Below the pieces are notes generated by a model. That model had not been told where the DNA came from. It worked only from the letters and a program-made list of their open reading frames with translations, and ran no database searches. From an uncultured Clostridia bacterium (lineage in GTDB: Bacteria; Bacillota; Clostridia; Oscillospirales; Ruminococcaceae), in contig CAMEPN010000026.1 of NCBI GenBank assembly GCA_945931735.1, positions 1 to 10,677 on the forward strand: a DNA stretch of 10,677 bases, read 5' to 3'. Shown in pieces: positions 6,048-10,677 of the stretch. Position 1 is the first letter of the stretch; each line of letters opens with the position of its first letter. The position numbers and the translations under genes were made by a program.

Positions 6048-8069
6048 ATGGAGATAACCTATCTAAAAGGCGTCGGGCCGAAGCGCGCGGAGCTTTACAA
6101 AAAGCTCGGGATAGAAACCGTGGAGCAGCTTACCGAGCTGTATCCCCGGGATTATATTGACTTTACGAATATCGTAAAGGTGAGCGACGCGGAAACGGGC
6201 GATGCCTGCGCGATACGCGCGGTGGTCGTGAAAAAGACCGCGCCGTTCAGCGAGTACGCGAAAACCGCGCTTTACAAGGCGGAGCTTGCCGACGACACCG
6301 GCAGGATCACCGCCGTGTTTTTCAACACTAAATATTCCTTTGAAAAGCTCGAAATCGGGCGGGAATATCTTTTTTACGGCAAAATAGGCGGCGACCTTGT
6401 GCGAAAACAGATATTGTCGCCGCTGTTCGTTTCTCCCGAGGAAAAGGGGCTGTTCCCGAAATACCCGCTCACCGCAGGGCTTACCAACAACATGATAAGC
6501 GCGAACGTCAGAACTGCGCTCACCATTGTTAAGCACGAGGACAGGCTCCCGCAGGAAATACGGGAGCGGTTCGGGCTGCTCGGCGCGGAGGACGCGGTGC
6601 GGAAGATACACTTTCCGAAAAGCCGCGCGGAATACTCCGAGGCAAGGCGGCGTCTGGTTTTCGAGGAGCTGCTTACGCTGCGGCTCGGACTGGCGCTTAT
6701 GCGCGGGCGCGGGCGCAATCTGAGCGGCGCGGTATTGACCGATGTAGACATGAGCGCGTTTTTCTCGCCGCTGCCGTTCACCCCGACGAGTGCGCAGCTT
6801 CGCGCTGTGAACGACTGCGTATCCGACATGAAAAAGCTGTACCCTATGAACAGGCTGATACAGGGCGACGTCGGCTCGGGAAAGACGCTCGTCGCGGCGG
6901 GCGCGGCGTACTTTGCGCGCTGCAACGGCTTCACGACGCTTGTTATGGTGCCGACTGAGGTGCTCGCGCGGCAGCATTACGCGACATTCCGCGGTTTTCT
7001 CGAACCGCTCGGCGTGAGGGTCGGCTTGCTTTCGGGGAGCATGACCGCCGCGGAAAAAAAGGCGGTGCGCGCCGCCGCTGCTGACGGGGAGATTGATGTT
7101 CTGATCGGCACTCACGCGCTGATACAGAAGTCCTCGGGTATAAAAAAGCTGGGGCTTGTCGTGGTCGATGAGCAGCACCGCTTCGGCGTCGGGCAGCGTT
7201 CCGCGCTTGCGGAGCGGGGGATAAATCCCCATATACTGGCAATGTCCGCGACGCCGATCCCGCGCACGCTTGCATTGATAATGTACGGCGACCTTGACGT
7301 TTCGATACTGAACGAAATGCCAAAAGGCAGGCTGCCGATAAAGACCTATGCGGTAAATTCAAGCTACCGCGCGCGTGTTTACGCGTTCATCAGAAAGCAT
7401 ATCGCTGCGGGAAAGCAGGCGTACATCGTCTGCCCGCTCGTCGAGAGCGCCGAGGGAAAAAGCGAGAAAGCGGGCGCGATAGAGTATTACGAGCGGCTTG
7501 TTCGGGGGGAATTTCACGATATCCCGACGGGGCTGCTTTACGGGAAAATGAAGCAGGCGGACAAGGACAGGGTAATGACCGACTTCAAGGAAAACAGGCT
7601 GAGCCTGCTGGTTTCGACGACGGTCATCGAGGTCGGGATAGACGTTCCGAACGCGGTTGTTATGCTGATAGAAAATGCGGAGCAGTTCGGGCTGTCGCAG
7701 CTGCATCAGCTCCGCGGGCGCGTCGGGCGCGGCTCGGAGCAGAGCTACTGCATATTAATGACCGACAGCAGGAGCGAATACACCCGCGCGCGTACAACTG
7801 CCATGACCGAAACAACGGACGGCTACAAGATAGCGGACAAGGATCTTCAGCTCCGCGGTCCCGGTAATTTTTTCGGGCGGGAGCAGCACGGGCTGCCGCC
7901 TATGAAGGTCGCAGACTTAGCGGACGACGCGGCGGTGCTCGGAGAGGTCGAGAAGCTCGCCGAGGAGGTAATTTCCGCCGATAAAACGCTGTCGCTGCCC
8001 GAAAATGCGGGTCTGCGGAAAAACGTCGAAAAGCTGTTCGGGCAGACCGCCGAGTACGGCTGGAACTGA
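6048..8069 (+). CDS. recG: ATP-dependent DNA helicase RecG
   Basis: Superfamily 2 helicase that reverses stalled replication forks and processes branched recombination intermediates. Length is 673 residues, near the usual 680-690. The N-terminal helix-hairpin-helix/wedge region begins YLKGVGPKRAELYKKLGI (5-22), with the OB-fold following. The helicase motifs are all present: Walker A GDVGSGKT (273-280), motif Ia VPTEVLARQHY (301-311), LIGTHALIQ (352-360), DEQH box (374-377), MSATPIPRTLALIMYGDLD (399-417), and STTVIEVGIDVPNAVVM (523-539) followed by QFGLSQLHQLRGRVGRG (546-562). The C-terminal region keeps the RecG signature DLQLRGPGNFFG (599-610). The ATG lies 8 nt past the fakA stop with no clear ribosome binding site, so translation probably depends on coupling to fakA. 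Confidence 0.96.
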   Translation: MEITYLKGVGPKRAELYKKLGIETVEQLTELYPRDYIDFTNIVKVSDAETGDACAIRAVVVKKTAPFSEYAKTALYKAELADDTGRITAVFFNTKYSFEKLEIGREYLFYGKIGGDLVRKQILSPLFVSPEEKGLFPKYPLTAGLTNNMISANVRTALTIVKHEDRLPQEIRERFGLLGAEDAVRKIHFPKSRAEYSEARRRLVFEELLTLRLGLALMRGRGRNLSGAVLTDVDMSAFFSPLPFTPTSAQLRAVNDCVSDMKKLYPMNRLIQGDVGSGKTLVAAGAAYFARCNGFTTLVMVPTEVLARQHYATFRGFLEPLGVRVGLLSGSMTAAEKKAVRAAAADGEIDVLIGTHALIQKSSGIKKLGLVVVDEQHRFGVGQRSALAERGINPHILAMSATPIPRTLALIMYGDLDVSILNEMPKGRLPIKTYAVNSSYRARVYAFIRKHIAAGKQAYIVCPLVESAEGKSEKAGAIEYYERLVRGEFHDIPTGLLYGKMKQADKDRVMTDFKENRLSLLVSTTVIEVGIDVPNAVVMLIENAEQFGLSQLHQLRGRVGRGSEQSYCILMTDSRSEYTRARTTAMTETTDGYKIADKDLQLRGPGNFFGREQHGLPPMKVADLADDAAVLGEVEKLAEEVISADKTLSLPENAGLRKNVEKLFGQTAEYGWN

Positions 8070-8095
8070 CCCCGCGAACACTAAGGAGATAAAGA

Positions 8096-8851
8096 ATGTC
8101 GGAAATAGAACTTAAAATGGAGCGCTGGCGCTACCCGCGATTTTTTACGGAAAATATTTCGGAGGACACCGCCGTTGTCGAGGGCGACGACGCGAAGCAC
8201 ATCTCCGTCGTGCTCCGCATGAGGGCGGGGGATATCGCGGTGCTGTGCGACGGGCGCGGCACGGACTACCTCGCGCGGCTGGAAACGGCGGAGCGCGGCT
8301 GCTGCACCTTTACGGTATTGGAAAGCACTCCCAACCTCGCGGAGCCGTCGGTTCATCTGCGCCTGTTTCAGGCAATGCCCAAAGGCGACAAGATGGAGTT
8401 TATCGTGCAGAAGGCGGTGGAATGCGGCGCGGCGGAGGTTATCCCGTTTTTTTCAAAAAGATGCGTTTCGCGCCCCGACCCGAAGCAGATGGAAAAAAAG
8501 ACCGAGCGCTACCGCAGGATAGCCGAGGAAGCCGCGAAGCAGTGCGGCAGAGGAGTTATCCCGAAAGTCGGCGCGGCGGTGGAATTTTCCGCGCTTAAAA
8601 GCATGATTTCTCCCGAAAATACGGGAATACTTTTTTATGAATGCGCGGAGGCTCCGCTAAGCGCTCTCCCCGAGATGAAAAGGAATATCGACATCGTTAT
8701 CGGGAGCGAGGGCGGCTTCGAGCAGAGCGAGGCGCAGGAGCTTGAGCGGGCGGGATTTTCCGTCGTTTCGCTCGGAAAACGCATACTCCGCTGCGAAACG
8801 GCGCCTATTTCGGCAATATCCGTTTTGATGAATATGACAGGAAACCTGTGA
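8096..8851 (+). CDS. rsmE: 16S rRNA (uracil-1498-N3)-methyltransferase RsmE
   Basis: SPOUT-class methyltransferase that modifies U1498 in the decoding region of 16S rRNA using S-adenosylmethionine. Length is 251 residues, normal for RsmE. An N-terminal PUA-like domain contains the conserved DDAKHISVVLRMRAGD (31-46). The knot domain contains PKGDKMEFIVQKAVECG (95-111), RIAEEAAKQCGR (141-152), the SAM loop IGSEGGFEQSEA (202-213) and LGKRILRCETAPI (226-238). The usual SER(C/S) element before the helical segment reads SKRC (120-123), a mild departure. AAGGAGAT precedes the ATG at a normal distance. An in-frame ATG seven codons in has no site of its own. It is the last gene of the asp23-fakA-recG-rsmE operon; its final codons form part of a terminator-like hairpin. 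Confidence 0.95.
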   Translation: MSEIELKMERWRYPRFFTENISEDTAVVEGDDAKHISVVLRMRAGDIAVLCDGRGTDYLARLETAERGCCTFTVLESTPNLAEPSVHLRLFQAMPKGDKMEFIVQKAVECGAAEVIPFFSKRCVSRPDPKQMEKKTERYRRIAEEAAKQCGRGVIPKVGAAVEFSALKSMISPENTGILFYECAEAPLSALPEMKRNIDIVIGSEGGFEQSEAQELERAGFSVVSLGKRILRCETAPISAISVLMNMTGNL

Positions 8852-8858
8852 TTTTTTT
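8837..8858 (+). terminator. Terminator-like hairpin overlapping the rsmE stop
   Basis: ACAGG (8837-8841) and CCTGT (8845-8849) form a 5-bp stem with a 3-nt loop. Seven T's (8852-8858) follow, then a second T-rich run. The stem is short, so termination is plausible but may be incomplete. It would end the second operon just before an independent promoter. Confidence 0.4.
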
Positions 8859-8888
8859 GTCTTTTTTCACTAAAATTTGCCGCAGCCC

Positions 8889-8917
8889 TTGCAAAATTGT
8901 TTAAAAAGGTTTATACT
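8889..8917 (+). promoter_or_regulatory. Sigma-A promoter of the acidic small-protein gene
   Basis: TTGCAA (8889-8894), exactly 17 nt, then TATACT (8912-8917). Both boxes match consensus at 4-5 of 6 positions and lie in a local AT-rich stretch. The predicted leader before ATG 8962 is about 38 nt. Confidence 0.72.
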
Positions 8918-8961
8918 GTGTGTACAGACTATCATTTTCTGTCTTAAAGGAGGAATTTACC

Positions 8962-9258
8962 ATGAAAGCATTAGGCATCGTTATGTTAGGACTTCTCGCC
9001 GTAGCAGGCGGTGTTGCGGCGGCAACATATATCACCAAGAAGAAGCTCGAAAAGGAAAACGAGGAAAACTACTACGACGATTGGGACGACGAGATCGACG
9101 ACGATGACATGGACTTCGAGTTCGACGAGGATCTTGACATCGAGGACGAGTCCGAAAAGCCCGAGGAGCCTGAGGAGAAGCCCGCTGTAAAGTCCGACGA
9201 CGAGTTTGTTGAGGACAAGACAGATGCAGCCGAGGCGGAGGACGAGAAGCTCTGATTT
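8962..9258 (+). CDS. Small acidic membrane-anchored or exported protein, family not recognised
   Basis: A 97-residue protein I do not recognise (97 codons 8962-9252, stop TGA 9253-9255; the last three bases of the listed span are untranslated). Residues 4-23 are a single hydrophobic segment (ALGIVMLGLLAVAGGVAAAT), followed by TKKK and then a tail in which 37 of the last 68 residues are Asp or Glu. The positive patch after the hydrophobic segment favours a membrane anchor with the tail in the cytoplasm. A small-residue VAA-AT pattern leaves open a cleaved signal peptide and export. The very acidic, Trp/Tyr/Phe-dotted tail (YYDDWDDEIDDDDMDFEF) could bind cations or basic proteins, but that is conjecture. 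AAAGGAGGAA fixes the ATG; an earlier GTG in frame at 8920 lies at the transcript start and is rejected. The gene has its own promoter and terminator. Confidence 0.8.
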
Positions 9259-9284
9259 ATTATCGGATCTGTTTTGAAAAGGTG

Positions 9285-9362
9285 AAATGCGGCGGTGTCG
9301 GCATATGAGCGGCGGCGGTCATTGACCGCTGAGCGGCTGCCGATGCCTGACCGCATTTTTTT
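9285..9362 (+). terminator. Strong intrinsic terminator, long stem
   Basis: AAATGCGG (9285-9292) pairs with CCGCATTT (9351-9358). Inside are TCGGCA/TGCCGA (9298-9303 and 9338-9343) and an apical GCGGTC-ATT-GACCGC hairpin (9315-9329). Seven T's (9356-9362) end the structure. It follows the acidic protein gene and separates it from the lipoprotein gene. The stem is unusually long, with internal loops, for a simple terminator. Confidence 0.8.
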
Positions 9363-9469
9363 CGCGTACCCGTCATAGATATATTACGGCACCGCATTAT
9401 CCTTTTTTTGGGGATAATGAGCGGCGCCCAAGCGGTATGCGAAAATATTCCGAAAAGGAGATGACAACA

Positions 9470-10489
9470 ATGAAGAAGTTAATGGCAATAATTGCGGCGG
9501 CGCTCTGCGTCGTGCTTGCCGGTTGTTCGGGGGAAAAGGACGCAGGCGGCACGGGGCTTGACAGCTCCGAAATAACCAGCGGGGCAGTCACGGAGGAAAA
9601 TGCCCCCGAAAAAACGGACGAAGCGGGCGTAAACGGAGAAGCTCCCGAAACCGCGGAGCAGCCGACAGCAGACGCTGCGGAAAGCTCCGAACCGACCGTG
9701 ACGACCGAGGAGGACGTACCCCAAATTTCCGCGACAATGCCGGAGGCGAATTACGCGGAGCTTGTTTCGGCGTTCGCGAACAGCTATCTTGGGCTGCCGT
9801 CGGAGGAAAAGGTGTACATATTCTCCGACAACGGAAAGAGCGCGGAGATAAACGGCGGGACATATTACGGTGTGAGCTGCTATGACGAATACGACGGAAC
9901 GCTCTATTATATGTGCGATTTCTATGTGTCTGCGGACGGCTCCGAGGTGTACAGGAGGTACGAGCAGGAGGACCGCTATGCGATTCTCCCCGAGGAGCAG
10001 GGCTACGCAAGGCTCGACCCCACGCGCCAGACCCCCGATGAGATTTTCGCGGCGGCGAACGGGCTGTATATGCTGTTCGACCCCGACTCCAACAGCGCGG
10101 TCGGCGGATATGACGAGAGCAGCCCGATGGAATTTAACGGCGCCGTTTATTACCCCGTGACGAACGAGCTGCTCGACACCAAGGCGGAGCTTATGGACGC
10201 GCTGTCGAAGTATTTCACGGTGGACATCATCAACTCGCTTATGGACACGAACAAGTTCACCGACGTTGACGGCGCGCTCTATGTAAAGAGCTGCTCGGGC
10301 GGCTCGGTAAGCCCGAATTATTCCGGAACGGAATACGAGCTGACGACGCTCACCGAGGACACCGCAGTGTTCACCCGATACGACACATACAATTTCGAGG
10401 CGGGCGAAACCTCCGAGGTGGAAACGGAATACACCGCAAAAAAGGAGAACGGCGTATGGAGATTTACCGTTTTCCCGTCGGCGTGGTAA
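9470..10489 (+). CDS. Putative lipoprotein with IseA-like C-terminal region
   Basis: A 339-residue exported lipoprotein. The signal MKKLMAIIAAALCVVLAGC ends in a lipobox LAGC with the lipidated cysteine at residue 19. Residues about 20-85 are a low-complexity Glu/Thr/Ala/Pro linker that would span the wall. A first folded region (about 92-170) is rich in Tyr and Asp with paired strands (EINGGTYYGVSCYDEYDGTL). A second region (about 190-339) includes FNGAVYYPV, SKYFTVDIINSLM, FTDVDGALYVKSC and a closing YTAKKENGVWRFT. This order resembles IseA/YoeB-type DL-endopeptidase inhibitor domains seen in clostridia, but the resemblance is by eye only. The start is set by AAAGGAG (9454-9460), 9 nt before ATG 9470; the in-frame ATGs at 9437 and 9461 fit worse. 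No clear promoter was found in 9363-9450. Confidence 0.8.
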   Translation: MKKLMAIIAAALCVVLAGCSGEKDAGGTGLDSSEITSGAVTEENAPEKTDEAGVNGEAPETAEQPTADAAESSEPTVTTEEDVPQISATMPEANYAELVSAFANSYLGLPSEEKVYIFSDNGKSAEINGGTYYGVSCYDEYDGTLYYMCDFYVSADGSEVYRRYEQEDRYAILPEEQGYARLDPTRQTPDEIFAAANGLYMLFDPDSNSAVGGYDESSPMEFNGAVYYPVTNELLDTKAELMDALSKYFTVDIINSLMDTNKFTDVDGALYVKSCSGGSVSPNYSGTEYELTTLTEDTAVFTRYDTYNFEAGETSEVETEYTAKKENGVWRFTVFPSAW

Positions 10490-10507
10490 AAAATCGCGTT
10501 TACCCCC

Positions 10508-10536
10508 TTGAAATAATTGCTGAAGTATGATATAAT
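10508..10536 (+). promoter_or_regulatory. Near-consensus extended -10 promoter of the SCIFF gene
   Basis: TTGAAA (10508-10513), a 17-nt spacer, and a perfect TATAAT (10531-10536) preceded by the extended element TG at 10528-10529. This is the best promoter in the window and implies high, probably constitutive, transcription. The predicted transcript begins near 10543, and a small ACGGT-ATG-ACCGT hairpin (10546-10558) lies at its 5' end. Confidence 0.85.
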
Positions 10537-10573
10537 ATCAACAGTACGGTATGACCGTGATACATATGACAAG

Positions 10574-10582
10574 AAAGAGGTG
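10574..10582 (+). promoter_or_regulatory. Ribosome binding site fixing the TTG start of the SCIFF gene
   Basis: AAAGAGGTG matches the anti-Shine-Dalgarno complement at all but one position and ends 6 nt before TTG 10589. No ATG or GTG in this frame gives a better start. Confidence 0.75.
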
Positions 10583-10588
10583 TTCCTT

Positions 10589-10677
10589 TTGAAGCACATC
10601 ACTACCATCAACAAGGCTGATCTTAAGGCTACCGCTGCTAAGGGCGGCTGCGGCAAGTGCCAGTCTTCCTGCCAGTC
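10589..10677 (+). CDS. SCIFF-family ranthipeptide precursor (5' part only)
   Basis: The first 29 codons, from a TTG start, of a short Cys-rich peptide running off the window edge. The leader reads MKHITTINKADLK, followed by ATAAKGG and then cysteines at residues 21, 24 and 28 in the pattern GGCGKCQSSCQ. This closely matches SCIFF peptides (six cysteines in forty-five residues), found in nearly all Clostridia. In that family a radical SAM/SPASM enzyme encoded next door links the cysteines through thioether bonds to residues in the core; Clostridium thermocellum CteA/CteB is the studied pair. Three of the expected six cysteines fall inside the window. The maturase gene should lie just downstream. 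It has its own near-consensus promoter, separate from the lipoprotein gene. The physiological role of SCIFF peptides is still poorly defined. Confidence 0.9.
   Translation, partial: MKHITTINKADLKATAAKGGCGKCQSSCQ

Noticed and set aside
6063..7232. Minus-strand frame (389 codons) opposite recG
   Set aside because: Shadow of the recG coding frame caused by high GC content; composition is Arg/His-rich with no domain signal.
8920..8961. GTG at 8920 as start of the acidic protein
   Set aside because: It coincides with the predicted transcript start, so no leader or binding site would remain. ATG 8962 follows a strong AAAGGAGGAA.
9437..9469. ATG at 9437 or 9461 as start of the lipoprotein
   Set aside because: The signal peptide begins cleanly with MKK at 9470, 9 nt after AAAGGAG. 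The ATG at 9461 directly abuts that site, and the 9437 start would put charged residues ahead of the signal without a site of its own.

Overview
The window looks like a moderately GC-rich chromosome segment from a clostridial Firmicute, most likely Oscillospirales/Ruminococcaceae-like. Supporting signs are strong AGGAGG-type ribosome binding sites, several TTG and GTG starts, sigma-A promoters close to consensus, an Asp23 (YloU) - FakA (YloV) - RecG block that parallels the Bacillus subtilis yloU-yloV...recG order, and the start of a SCIFF peptide gene, a near-signature gene of class Clostridia. Most of the window is housekeeping DNA. No phage genes, CRISPR array, tRNA or rRNA were seen.

Layout. 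(1) Positions 1-93, minus strand: the first 31 codons of a small ACT-domain protein (UPF0237-like), diverging from the rest. (2) Positions 94-344: an AT-rich divergent promoter region with one good promoter per direction and a hairpin in the rightward leader. (3) Positions 345-3714, plus strand: a tightly packed operon of a PHP-family phosphohydrolase, an Lrp/AsnC regulator, a class I aminotransferase and ispE. The last three are joined by 4-base stop/start overlaps (GTGA, TTGA). (4) Positions 3715-4011: a non-coding gap filled mostly by a 230-bp palindromic element with 19-bp terminal inverted repeats and nested internal hairpins; it resembles a MITE or intergenic repeat. (5) Positions 4012-8851, plus strand: a second operon of asp23-like gene, fakA, recG and rsmE. 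(6) Positions 8889-9362: a self-contained unit (promoter, 97-residue very acidic membrane-anchored or exported protein, strong terminator). (7) Positions 9470-10489: a lipoprotein gene whose C-terminal half resembles the IseA-type fold. (8) Positions 10508-10677: a near-perfect extended -10 promoter and the first 29 codons of a SCIFF ranthipeptide precursor, starting at TTG and cut by the window edge.

How the genes work together. The AsnC-type regulator and aminotransferase match the alaR-alaT (yugG-yugH) arrangement of B. subtilis, so the regulator probably controls its own aminotransferase operon. ispE, for the MEP isoprenoid pathway, and a PHP phosphatase share that transcript. The second operon combines envelope/lipid functions (Asp23-like protein, fatty-acid kinase) with DNA repair (RecG) and 16S rRNA modification (RsmE). 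The most notable item is the SCIFF gene at the right edge, whose radical SAM maturase should lie just outside the window. The most obscure item is the 230-bp palindromic element at 3715-3944.
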